From the NCBI RefSeq assembly GCF_023336755.1, contig NZ_JALZWP010000020.1, positions 1 through 40,397 on the forward strand: a DNA stretch of 40,397 bases, given 5' to 3'. Within the stretch, counting starts at the first letter, position 1; each line of letters opens with the position of its first letter. Under the pieces are notes generated by a model. It was not told the DNA's origin. It was given only the letters and a program-made list of their open reading frames with translations, and ran no database searches. A program made the position numbers and the translations under genes. Shown here one piece after another: positions 23,795 to 31,459 of the stretch. The stretch is from Roseinatronobacter domitianus. Its GTDB lineage: Bacteria > Pseudomonadota > Alphaproteobacteria > Rhodobacterales > Rhodobacteraceae.

Positions 23795-25231
23795 ATGAAC
23801 AAGACCGTCACGGAAAACCGGGGTGCCGCCGGAGCAAGCTATGATTCGGGCCTGACAGAGGAAGTCGCGCAGTTCGTGCATGACACAAACCTGTCCGACC
23901 TTGGCGATGTGGTGGTCGAAAACGGCAAGAAATCCATCCTTGACGGGATCGGGCTTGCGCTGTCTGGCTCGGTCGCCGCATCCGGAGAGATGTGCCGTCG
24001 CCAGATGGCAGATATTGGCGCGCCGTCCGGCAGCGCGACGGTCATCGGGTCTGACATGAAAGTGCCGCCCCGCTTTGCCGCTTTCTGCAATGGCGTCGGC
24101 ATTCATGCGGATGACTTTGACGACACCCAGCTGGCTGTTGCCAAGGACCGGGTCTATGGCCTGCTGACGCACCCGACCGCCCCCGCTCTGCCCGCCGCGC
24201 TGGCCCTGAGCGAAGATCGTGGCGCCACCGGCGCAGAGATGATGCTGGCCTATCACATTGGTGTCGAGGTCGAGTGCAAAATCGCTGAAGCGATAAATCC
24301 GCGCCACTACCAGCACGGGTTTCATGCCACCGCAACCTGTGGCACCTTCGCCGCTGCGGCAGCCGCAGGGCGGCTGATGGGTCAGGATATAGAGACACTT
24401 CAGCGTGCGCTGTCGATCGCCGGCAGCCAATCCGCCGGGCTACGCGAGAATTTCGGCACCATGACCAAACCGTTCCACGCGGGCCGGTCTTCGGAAAGCG
24501 GCGTTGTTGCGGCGCAGTTTGCGGCATATGGCTGGACCGCAGCGGGCAACATTCTTGAAGCGCCGCGCGGATTTTTCCAAGCGGCAGGCGGCGGGTATGA
24601 CACCGACGCGATTCATGGCAAGCTTGGCAAGCCCTGGACCTTCGCTGACCCTGGCGTGTCCATAAAGCCGCATCCATCCGGGTCGCTCACCCATCCCGGC
24701 ATGACCGAAATGCTGCGACTGATCCAGGAACATGGCATCACATCGGCCGATGTTGTGCGCGTCCGGGTTGGCACCAATTCCAACATGCCAAACGCCCTGA
24801 TCCATCATAATCCGCGCAACGAATTGCAGGCCAAGTTCTCGATGGAGTTCTGCATGGCCATTCTGCTTCTGGAAGGGCGCGCGGGCCTGCCTGAATTCAC
24901 CGACGAAACGGTGATGCGACCCGATGTGAAAGAAATGATGGCCAAGGTTGATTTTGTGGTGGACGACCGCGCCGAAGCGGCAGGCTATCACCTGATGACA
25001 ACCTACCTTGATATCGAACTGAAGGATGGCCGCACAGTTAGTGGCATGGCCGATTTCGGCAAGGGCAGCCCTGCGAACCCCATGACCTATGCAGAGGTTG
25101 CGGACAAGTTTCATGGCTGTGCCGAATTTGCCAAATGGGACAAGGTCAAAGCTGACGAGATTGTTGCGATGGTGGCCGAACTCGACCGCTTGCCCAACAT
25201 CGCGGGGCTGATGGCCCTGACCCGGCGCTAA
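23795..25231 (+). CDS. MmgE/PrpD family protein, paralog B
   Basis: A 478-residue member of the MmgE/PrpD superfamily. Active-site segments are intact: HADDFDDTQL, LLTHPTAPAL, HGFHATATCGTFAAA, TMTKPFHAGRSSESG and SIKPHPSGSLTHPGM. These hold the Asp/Thr/His/Lys set seen in IRG1 (cis-aconitate decarboxylase). A shared EAINPRHYQHGFH block makes it close to paralog A (EAIDPDHYMRGFH). ATG at 23795 has AGGAGGA 7 nt before it. It opens a rightward operon with an AbrB-type membrane protein, an SDR, paralog C and a dehydrogenase, divergent from tctCBA. It probably acts on the imported polycarboxylate; dehydratase, decarboxylase or epimerase activity cannot be separated here. Confidence 0.9.
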   Translation: MNKTVTENRGAAGASYDSGLTEEVAQFVHDTNLSDLGDVVVENGKKSILDGIGLALSGSVAASGEMCRRQMADIGAPSGSATVIGSDMKVPPRFAAFCNGVGIHADDFDDTQLAVAKDRVYGLLTHPTAPALPAALALSEDRGATGAEMMLAYHIGVEVECKIAEAINPRHYQHGFHATATCGTFAAAAAAGRLMGQDIETLQRALSIAGSQSAGLRENFGTMTKPFHAGRSSESGVVAAQFAAYGWTAAGNILEAPRGFFQAAGGGYDTDAIHGKLGKPWTFADPGVSIKPHPSGSLTHPGMTEMLRLIQEHGITSADVVRVRVGTNSNMPNALIHHNPRNELQAKFSMEFCMAILLLEGRAGLPEFTDETVMRPDVKEMMAKVDFVVDDRAEAAGYHLMTTYLDIELKDGRTVSGMADFGKGSPANPMTYAEVADKFHGCAEFAKWDKVKADEIVAMVAELDRLPNIAGLMALTRR

Positions 25232-25245
25232 GTCTGGCATCGAAG

Positions 25246-26322
25246 GTGGTTCGCCCTATCCCCGACATAAGCGCGCGGCAGCGACCGTCTTGGGTCTGGT
25301 TGGCCCCAAGCTACGCTTTCGCGGCGCTGGTCGGGTATGGTGCCACCTTTCTGGGGGTGCCGCTACCCTGGATGATCGGGCCGTTCGTGGTCTTTGCGCT
25401 GTTATCTGTGGGCGGGGTTTCGGCCCCGCTTGTGCCGCATGGTCGCGAACTGGCGCAGGTCTCTATCGGGCTGGTGATAGGGCTTCGCTTCACGGCACCG
25501 GTCATCGCTGCGACCTTTGCGCTACTGCCCCAAATGATCGGCGCGGCGATCTACCTTCTGGTTGCCACAACGCTTGCGGCGCTTCTGTTCCGAAAACTGG
25601 CGGGTGTTGATCCTGTGACCGCGTTCTTTGCCACTGCCGCAGGCGGCGTGGCGGATATGGCGCATGTCGCCCAGAGCTATGGTGGCGCGCCCACATCTGT
25701 TGCGGTGGTGCATGCGCTGCGCGTTTCGCTGGTTGTCGCCATCGCGCCACTGGTCGCACTTGGGGTAGCCGAAAGGCCCGACCACATCGCGGTCGTGCAA
25801 GACGTTAACCTGCTCGCGCTGATGGGTGGGTTTGTTTTTGCCTATCTTGTGGCGCGGGCGCTCAAGCCAACGGCGTTGCCCAACCCTTGGTTCATTGGGC
25901 CAATTCTGGGTGGCGCTTTGCTGGCCGTTGCCGGATTGGACATGATTGTGGTGCCCTTCTGGCTAATTGCAGCGGCGCAAGTGGTGCTGGGGGTCTGGCT
26001 GGGCTGCCAGTTCAAACGCGAGCTTCTTTCGGCGCTGCCGCGTGTCACCGCCTCTGGTGTCGCAACGGGGCTGTTCTTGATCGGAGCCGCGCTGTTGGGG
26101 GCGGCAATGCTCAGTTCTGTGTCGGAGCTGAGTTTCTTGACCGCCTTTCTGTCTTTGGTACCGGCATCGGTGGCAGAGATGGTCCTGATTGCCAAATTTA
26201 TGAATCTCGACGCCGAGATCATCGCAACCTTTCACGTGATGCGGATTCTGGTCGTGTCCACCACACTCCTGTGGGTCTACCGCATCTACCTCAAACTAGG
26301 GAGATTCTCCAATGAACCTTGA
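25246..26322 (+). CDS. AbrB family membrane protein
   Basis: A 358-residue integral membrane protein with two repeated halves of hydrophobic helices (AbrB duplication type; older records call it a putative ammonia monooxygenase regulator). Family landmarks: GVPLPWMIGPFVV, LAQVSIGLVIGLRF, TAAGGVADMAHVA with GAPTSVAVVHALRV, and the second-half PNPWFIGPILGGALLA. The start is a GTG 14 nt after the MmgE/PrpD-B stop with only a weak ribosome site; no better start is available. It overlaps the SDR gene by 11 bp. The family is often linked to TTT importers and MmgE/PrpD genes, so a transport or export role in the same pathway is likely but unproven. Confidence 0.85.
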   Translation: MVRPIPDISARQRPSWVWLAPSYAFAALVGYGATFLGVPLPWMIGPFVVFALLSVGGVSAPLVPHGRELAQVSIGLVIGLRFTAPVIAATFALLPQMIGAAIYLLVATTLAALLFRKLAGVDPVTAFFATAAGGVADMAHVAQSYGGAPTSVAVVHALRVSLVVAIAPLVALGVAERPDHIAVVQDVNLLALMGGFVFAYLVARALKPTALPNPWFIGPILGGALLAVAGLDMIVVPFWLIAAAQVVLGVWLGCQFKRELLSALPRVTASGVATGLFLIGAALLGAAMLSSVSELSFLTAFLSLVPASVAEMVLIAKFMNLDAEIIATFHVMRILVVSTTLLWVYRIYLKLGRFSNEP

Positions 26323-27103
26323 ATACGAAAACCGCCGCGTTCTGATCGTCGGAGGCAGCTACGGCATTGGGCTGGCCTCTGCCAAACTGGCCGCAGCAGA
26401 GGGCGCGCGCGTGGCGATTGTCTCTCGCTCTGCGGAGAATATCGAAAAGGCCGCGGCCCAGATTGAAGCTGAAACCGGCCACGCGCCCCTGACGATTGTG
26501 GCCGATGTAACCGAAGAAAACGCGGCACAAACGATTGCCGATGCGGTCTTGCAGGCTTGGGGCGGGCTGGATGTGCTGGTCACTGCGGTAGGTGGCAGCA
26601 TACGATCGGGCTTTGCCGACCTGACGGATGAACAGTGGTTGGGCAACTACACGTTCAACGTGCTGTCCACCGTGCGCACCATCCGCGCCTTTCTGCCCAT
26701 GTTGGGCGAAGGGTCAGCCCCTGCCATCGTGATGCTTGGTGCCGCCGCATCCAAGATGCCGTATGCGCATCAGGTTGTGTCGAACGTGCACAAGGCAGGG
26801 CTGCTGGGTCTGAACAAGACACTGGCCGCAGAGCTTGCGGCGGACGGAATTCGCGTGAACCTTGTTGCACCGGGCCGGACTCTGACACCGCTTTGGACAA
26901 ACCGTGCCGACAAGCTGGCCACCGACGAAGGCCGCACCCGCGACGAAGTGTTGTCGGACTTTTCCAAAGACATTCCGCTGGGCCGTTTCGGCGAAGCGGT
27001 TGAAATCGCCCGCATGGTGATCTGGCTTGCCAGCCCCTGCGCCAGCTACGTCACAGGCCAGGCCGTGAACGTGGATGGCGGAATCGCCCGCGGGCTGCTC
27101 TGA
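26312..27103 (+). CDS. short-chain dehydrogenase/reductase family protein, atypical active site
   Basis: A 263-residue SDR. The nucleotide-binding motif GGSYGIGLASAKLA is present, as are FNVLSTVR (the structural Asn) and the C-terminal PCASYVTGQAVNVDGG. The catalytic residues are unusual. The normal Ser sits in a VMLGAAAS context without a clear serine, and the Tyr of YxxxK is a serine (SNVHKAG), leaving only the Lys. A divergent SDR group with SNxxRAG in this place is known from many genomes but poorly studied. The start overlaps the AbrB gene by 11 bp and follows AGGGA. Either a non-redox role or a changed mechanism is possible. It lies 17 nt before paralog C. Confidence 0.85.
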   Translation: MNLEYENRRVLIVGGSYGIGLASAKLAAAEGARVAIVSRSAENIEKAAAQIEAETGHAPLTIVADVTEENAAQTIADAVLQAWGGLDVLVTAVGGSIRSGFADLTDEQWLGNYTFNVLSTVRTIRAFLPMLGEGSAPAIVMLGAAASKMPYAHQVVSNVHKAGLLGLNKTLAAELAADGIRVNLVAPGRTLTPLWTNRADKLATDEGRTRDEVLSDFSKDIPLGRFGEAVEIARMVIWLASPCASYVTGQAVNVDGGIARGLL

Positions 27104-27120
27104 AACAAGGAATTAAAACA

Positions 27121-28506
27121 ATGAGTGAACATCACGCTACGCCATCCGGCACCCCCGATGTGACCAACCAGCTTGCCGAATGGATTGTCGGTCTGAACGG
27201 CGCGGATATTCCTGCAGAGGTCCGGCAAGAGGGCTTGCGCACCTTTGTCAACTGGGTTGGCTGTGCCGTTGGCGGCGCCCGCCATGAAACCGTAGACTGC
27301 GCCCTGCGCGCGCTGATGCCGTTCAGCGGCGGCAAGACCGCCACCATCCTTGGCCGGCCAGAGCGGATAGACACGCTGCACGCGGCGCTGATTAATGGCA
27401 TTACCAGCCATGTGCTGGACTATGACGACACCCATCTGAAAACTATCATCCACCCTGCCGGGCCAGTGGCCTCGGCGTTGCTGGCGCTGGCAGAAGCGCG
27501 CCCGGTTTCCGGCGAGGATTTCTTGACCGCCCTTATCATCGGGGTAGAGGTCGAATGCCGGATCGGCAATTCCGTTTATCCGCACCATTATGATCGCGGC
27601 TGGCATATAACGGGAACCGCAGGCGTTTTCGGGGCAGCGGCCGCCGTGGGCAAGATGATTGGCCTGAATGTGCAACAGATGCGTTGGGCGTTGGGTCTTG
27701 CGGCGTCTCAATCGGCTGGCCTGCGCGAAATGTTCGGCACCATGACCAAGAGCTTTCATCCCGGTCGTTCTGCCCAGAATGGTCTGACCGCCGCTTTGTT
27801 GGCAGAGGCCGGTTTCGACAGTTCCGAACGCGCGCTGGAAGCGCCACGCGGCTTTGCCACCGTCATGTCCGACAAGCAGGATTGGAGCGAAATCCTGGAC
27901 GGTCTGGGCACGCATTGGGAAGCGGCGCTGAACAGCTACAAACCCTTTGCCTGCGGGATTGTCATCCATCCCACAATTGACGGCTGCCAGCAGGTGCGCG
28001 CAGAGATCGGCGATCGTGTCACCGAGATTGAGAAGGTCCATCTGACAACACACCCGCTGGTTCTGGAGCTGACCGGCAAGCGCACGCCCTCGACCGGGCT
28101 GGAAGGCAAGTTCAGCGTGTTCCACTCGGCGGCCTGCGCTTTGCTGCGGGGCGACGGGGCACCAACAGCGTTCACGGACGAAATTGTCAACCTGCCCGAA
28201 ATCACGAACCTGCGTGACCGGATTGACGCAACAGCGGACCCCGATTGCCACGAAGCCTCTGTTACCATTGATATAACTTTCCGCGACGGCAGCACTCTGC
28301 GCAAACATGTCGAACGTGCAATCGGCAGCCGTGATGTGCCACTGTCAAACGAGCAGCTGAACACGAAGTTCCTGGATCAGGCATCGCTTGTGATTGGGCA
28401 AGCATCGGCACAAGCATTGCTGGACCTGTCATGGACAACGGCCAAGCTGGATGATGTGGCAGATGTCACGCGCCTGTCGGCAGCAGGGCAAGACGCTGCA
28501 AAATGA
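27121..28506 (+). CDS. MmgE/PrpD family protein, paralog C
   Basis: A third MmgE/PrpD protein, 461 residues. Active-site segments: HVLDYDDTHL, GWHITGTAGVF, TMTKSFHPGRSAQNG, YKPFACGIVIHPTIDG and GKFSVFHSAAC. The C-terminal Lys region (KPFACG) differs from the KPxPSG of paralogs A and B, so it forms a different subgroup and likely has a different substrate or reaction. ATG at 27121 follows AAGGA. The stop overlaps the start of the next dehydrogenase (ATGA), so this pair should act together, for example isomerisation or hydration followed by oxidative decarboxylation. Confidence 0.9.
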   Translation: MSEHHATPSGTPDVTNQLAEWIVGLNGADIPAEVRQEGLRTFVNWVGCAVGGARHETVDCALRALMPFSGGKTATILGRPERIDTLHAALINGITSHVLDYDDTHLKTIIHPAGPVASALLALAEARPVSGEDFLTALIIGVEVECRIGNSVYPHHYDRGWHITGTAGVFGAAAAVGKMIGLNVQQMRWALGLAASQSAGLREMFGTMTKSFHPGRSAQNGLTAALLAEAGFDSSERALEAPRGFATVMSDKQDWSEILDGLGTHWEAALNSYKPFACGIVIHPTIDGCQQVRAEIGDRVTEIEKVHLTTHPLVLELTGKRTPSTGLEGKFSVFHSAACALLRGDGAPTAFTDEIVNLPEITNLRDRIDATADPDCHEASVTIDITFRDGSTLRKHVERAIGSRDVPLSNEQLNTKFLDQASLVIGQASAQALLDLSWTTAKLDDVADVTRLSAAGQDAAK

Positions 28507-29576
28507 GCACAAGAACCCTGAAAATTGGCGTTCTGAACGGGGACGATATCGGTCACGAAATCGTCCCCGCTTCGGTGCGCATTGCGAAGGCCGCAGCACG
28601 CGCGGCGGGGCAGCCCATAGACTGGGTGGACCTTCCCATCGGGCGCACAGCACTTGACACCCACGGCAGCACAATGCCGTCAGGAACACTGGAAACCCTG
28701 TCACAACTCGACGGCTGGATACTTGGACCAATCGGGCATCGCGATTATCCCAATGTGCCGGAAGCGATCAATCCCCATCCCATCTTGCGCAAACATTTTG
28801 ACCTGTTCGCCAATGTGCGCCCAACCCGGTCGTATCAGGGGATAGGCTGCATATATGACGACATCGACCTTGTCATTGTGCGCGAGAACAATGAGGGCTT
28901 TCAGCCTGACCGCAACGTGTTCATGGGGTCGGGCGAATTTCGGCCAAACCCCGACCTGTCCATCTCTGTCCGGGTGATCTCTCGCGAGGGGTCACAAAAG
29001 GTGGTGCGTGCGGCGCTGGAATTGGCGCGCGCACGCAGCAAGCGTCTGACACTGGTGCACAAAAACACGGTGTTCAAACTGGGCTGCGGCATGTTTGTCG
29101 AAGCGGCCTACCAGGTGGCGGCAGAGTATCCCGATGTCACGGTTGACGAGGTGATTGTCGATACCATGGCGATGCGGCTGGTGCGCGATCCGCAAAGTTT
29201 TGATGTGATCGTGACCACCAACATGTTCGGTGACATCCTGACGGATGAAGCCGCCGGGTTGGTCGGTGGGCTTGGAATGGCACCGGGCCTGTGCATTGGG
29301 CGCGGGTCCGTTGCGATGGCGCAAGCCACGCATGGTTCAGCGCCCGACATTGCCGGAAAGGGCATCGCGAACCCATATGCCATGATTGAATCCACGCGGA
29401 TGCTGTTTGACTGGCTGGGACGCCAGCGCAACGCACCAGAAGCGGTAGACATGGCACAACGGATGCGCAACGCGACCGATCATGCGCTGGGCAATGCCGC
29501 CACGCGCACACCCGACATTCGCGGCCACGCAACACAAGACGGCATGGTACAATCCATTCTGGAGGCATTGGAATAG
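28503..29576 (+). CDS. isocitrate/isopropylmalate dehydrogenase family protein
   Basis: A 357-residue NAD-dependent beta-decarboxylating dehydrogenase. Motifs: IGVLNGDDIGHEIVPAS, FANVRPTRSY with the carboxylate-binding Arg, IVRENNEGFQ, HKNTVFKLGCGMF with the catalytic-type Lys, TNMFGDILTDEAAGLVGG for the metal, and THGSAPDIAGKGIANP. The RENNEGFQPDR loop differs from the RENTEGEYSS of the paralog at 13827, implying a different substrate. It is coupled by a 4-base overlap to paralog C and ends the operon before the GntR gene. A likely substrate is a 2-hydroxy acid with a beta-carboxylate. Confidence 0.88.
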   Translation: MSTRTLKIGVLNGDDIGHEIVPASVRIAKAAARAAGQPIDWVDLPIGRTALDTHGSTMPSGTLETLSQLDGWILGPIGHRDYPNVPEAINPHPILRKHFDLFANVRPTRSYQGIGCIYDDIDLVIVRENNEGFQPDRNVFMGSGEFRPNPDLSISVRVISREGSQKVVRAALELARARSKRLTLVHKNTVFKLGCGMFVEAAYQVAAEYPDVTVDEVIVDTMAMRLVRDPQSFDVIVTTNMFGDILTDEAAGLVGGLGMAPGLCIGRGSVAMAQATHGSAPDIAGKGIANPYAMIESTRMLFDWLGRQRNAPEAVDMAQRMRNATDHALGNAATRTPDIRGHATQDGMVQSILEALE

Positions 29577-29592
29577 GCTCGGCACGATGCCA

Positions 29593-29634
29593 TTGCACCC
29601 TTGCGGGGTGCCAGCGCACGCGGCAAGGGTGCAA
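29593..29634. terminator. long inverted repeat after the operon
   Basis: A perfect 12-bp inverted repeat TTGCACCCTTGC / GCAAGGGTGCAA around an 18-nt GC-rich loop, 17 nt after the dehydrogenase stop. No T-run follows, so it may be a rho-dependent or mRNA-end structure that separates the operon from the GntR gene. Confidence 0.5.
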
Positions 29635-29665
29635 GGCGGCTCTGGGCCTTGACACTGGATTTTTT

Positions 29666-29677
29666 ACAAGTGCTTGT
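29666..29677. promoter_or_regulatory. candidate site in the GntR promoter
   Basis: ACAAGTGCTTGT, two 5-bp arms around TG, located between a TTGACA hexamer (29649-29654) and the GntR start. It could be an autoregulatory site, but its half-sites point the other way from the ATTGT...ACAAT palindromes elsewhere in the island. Confidence 0.35.
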
Positions 29678-29688
29678 GGTAACTTTAG

Positions 29689-30423
29689 ATGCGCTGTGAA
29701 TATCTGGAGGGAATGTTGGACGTAGACCGAGACATGACCAACAGTGACGATGTGGGTTTGGAACGAAGCAGCGCGCAGTTTTCACTGTCGGTTCTGCTAC
29801 AGCGCAAGCTAGAGAAGCTGATCCTAGATGGCGAACTAAAGCCCGGCGACAAGCTGAACGAACTGGAATTGTCCAAGCGTTTCGGCACCAGCCGCGGACC
29901 GATCCGCGAAGCAATGCAGAACCTGTGCGCCAGAGGTCTGGCAGAGGCCGTGCGCAATCGCGGTGTGTTCGTCCGCACCATAACACCCGTCGAAGCCTTT
30001 GAGCTTTATGACGTGCGTGCCGCGCTTTTCGGGCTTGCCGGACGCTTGCTGACAGACCGTATCGACGACGCCATCCTCAAGAAGCTATATGACTATGTCG
30101 AAGATATGGACAGGCTTGCGCAGGCGCAGCAATATTCTGATTATTATCGCACCAATCTGGAATTCCACGATTATCTGGTGCGGTCAGCGGGCAACAAGAT
30201 GCTTGTGCGGGAATACCATAGCTTTGTGGACAGGCTGCATCTGTGCCGCATGCGCGGTCTGGTCAATTCCGGTGCGCTGACAATTTCGAACCGCGAGCAT
30301 GCAGAGATGATTGACGCGGCTGCGTCAGGCAACAACCAACGCGCGCAGGAAACCTTCTTTCGCCACGTCGCAAGGGCGAAACTGCGGTTTCGGTCTTCCC
30401 TTGAAGAAGCGGGTCTGACCTGA
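29689..30423 (+). CDS. GntR family regulator, FCD subgroup
   Basis: A probable repressor of the organic-acid island, up to 244 residues. The winged HTH is at about 35-100: LDGELKPGDKLNELELSKRF, then GTSRGPIREAMQNLCARGL. The FCD ligand domain has the metal-binding histidines in NLEFHDYL, NREHAEMIDA and FFRHVARAK. The start is uncertain: ATG 29689 has no ribosome site, while GGAGG at 29706-29710 would best serve TTG 29716 or, less well, ATG 29713; ATG 29734 is also in frame. The gene follows the MmgE/PrpD-C operon in the same direction. Three 12-bp palindromes of FCD-GntR type in nearby promoters are its probable targets. The ligand is probably the imported acid or an intermediate. Confidence 0.88.
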   Translation: MRCEYLEGMLDVDRDMTNSDDVGLERSSAQFSLSVLLQRKLEKLILDGELKPGDKLNELELSKRFGTSRGPIREAMQNLCARGLAEAVRNRGVFVRTITPVEAFELYDVRAALFGLAGRLLTDRIDDAILKKLYDYVEDMDRLAQAQQYSDYYRTNLEFHDYLVRSAGNKMLVREYHSFVDRLHLCRMRGLVNSGALTISNREHAEMIDAAASGNNQRAQETFFRHVARAKLRFRSSLEEAGLT

Positions 30424-30436
30424 ACCTGGCTTGCAA

Positions 30437-30457
30437 CCAGCGCCCCAGCGGCGCTGG
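30437..30457. terminator. hairpin after the GntR gene
   Basis: An 8-bp perfect stem CCAGCGCC / GGCGCTGG with a 5-nt loop, 14 nt after the GntR stop. There is no T-run, so it is a weak terminator candidate. Confidence 0.4.
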
Positions 30458-30471
30458 ACCACAGGCAAAAC

Positions 30472-30681
30472 TCAGACTGACTGCCGCGTGCCCATCGCAA
30501 CGCACGCACCGGTTCTGGCGGTCATGGCGTTGCCGGTGGTGACGGGTGACGCAAGCATCATTTGACGCGCGCGCGCCACGCGTTCGTACGACAAGCTGTT
30601 GGCGCCATTGGTCAGGCGCGCAGCATTTATCACGTCATCAAGCCGGTCGGCAAATTGTGTCAGGACGCTAATCAAGGACAT
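30472..30681 (-). CDS. hypothetical small protein (69 aa)
   Basis: I do not recognise this protein. It starts MSLISVLTQFADRLDDVINA, an amphipathic helix, followed by SYERVARARQMMLASPV and a basic, glycine/alanine-rich tail. No signal peptide or cysteine pair is seen. GGAG lies 7 nt before the ATG on the minus strand, and the amino-acid make-up looks protein-like rather than random. It stands alone between the GntR and cold-shock genes. Other frames across it show nothing better. The call rests on the ribosome site and composition only. Confidence 0.45.
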   Translation of the reverse strand: MSLISVLTQFADRLDDVINAARLTNGANSLSYERVARARQMMLASPVTTGNAMTARTGACVAMGTRQSV

Positions 30682-31036
30682 GCTATTCTCCGCTATATGC
30701 CCCTCTCATGCGGAAAAACGCAAAATGCTGCAAGTGCGAATTGAACATACCGCAGTTGCAAAATCGTCATGGCACGCCTTCAGGTTCAAGGCCGCGATAT
30801 GGGGTGCACTGTTCCCGGCAAGAAAATCGCCTGCATCGACGCGACTGGGTCGATCGCGCCGACCCTGGGCGCGATTATCAATGGCGCCTTGCTATCTGTC
30901 GCGGCATTGTGTAGAGGGAACGGGCATAGCTTCTTCATTCGATATTCTGTCTCCTTACGGCTTCAGGTGCGACCCTGACGACACTGAGCCGAGCCACCGC
31001 AATGATGCGGGTGGAATTTTCTGAGGAGACAACACG
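30682..31036. other. intergenic region upstream of the cold-shock gene
   Basis: No convincing gene. The 68-residue frame at 30769-30978 has no ribosome site. The last 100 bp should hold the cold-shock promoter and untranslated leader, ending in TGAGGAG before the start codon. A structured leader is possible for this gene class, but I could not define one by eye. Confidence 0.45.
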
Positions 31037-31243
31037 ATGGCTAATGGCACCGTGAAATGGTTTAACGCAACAAAAGGCTTCGGCTTTATCGCTCCTGAGC
31101 AGGGCTCCAAGGACGTATTCGTCCATGTGAGCGCGCTGGAACGCGCCGGCATCCGCCAGTTGGATGATGGCCAGGCCGTGACGTTCGACATGGAAAGCGA
31201 CCGCAATGGCCGCGAATCCGCAACGAACCTCGCACTTGCCTGA
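31037..31243 (+). CDS. cspA: cold-shock domain protein
   Basis: A single-domain RNA/ssDNA-binding chaperone of 68 residues, the normal size. RNP1 (KGFGFIAP) and RNP2 (VFVHVSAL) are both present after the opening [20 protein letters not shown] lies 8-9 nt before the ATG. It is a stand-alone gene, closed by a strong terminator 24 nt after the stop. Specific cold induction cannot be judged; alphaproteobacteria carry several copies. Confidence 0.96.
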   Translation: MANGTVKWFNATKGFGFIAPEQGSKDVFVHVSALERAGIRQLDDGQAVTFDMESDRNGRESATNLALA

Positions 31244-31267
31244 CCTTTTGGGTCAACGCTAACCGCG

Positions 31268-31305
31268 AAAAAAGCAGGGGTGACGAAAGTCGCCCCTGCT
31301 TTTTT
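31268..31305. terminator. rho-independent terminator, bidirectional
   Basis: Six A, an 11-bp stem (GCAGGGGTGAC / GTCGCCCCTGC with one G-U pair) closed by a GAAA loop, then six T. It ends the cold-shock transcript and is symmetric enough to stop the leftward RND operon as well. Confidence 0.95.
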
Positions 31306-31459
31306 AATTCGGCCTGACTGCGGCGCGCTTCAGTCAACAGCGTTTTGCGATTTACATCGCCAAATCTGAAATCCGCTATCTACCTGAAAATGATAGCGCA
31401 TCACGACAGACGCCCGGAGCACCGCGATACAGCGGTGACGATCTCCGCCAGCCGGTTCT

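Noticed and set aside
30769-30978. A 69-codon frame upstream of the cold-shock gene
   Set aside because: No ribosome site and no recognisable features; more likely promoter/leader DNA.
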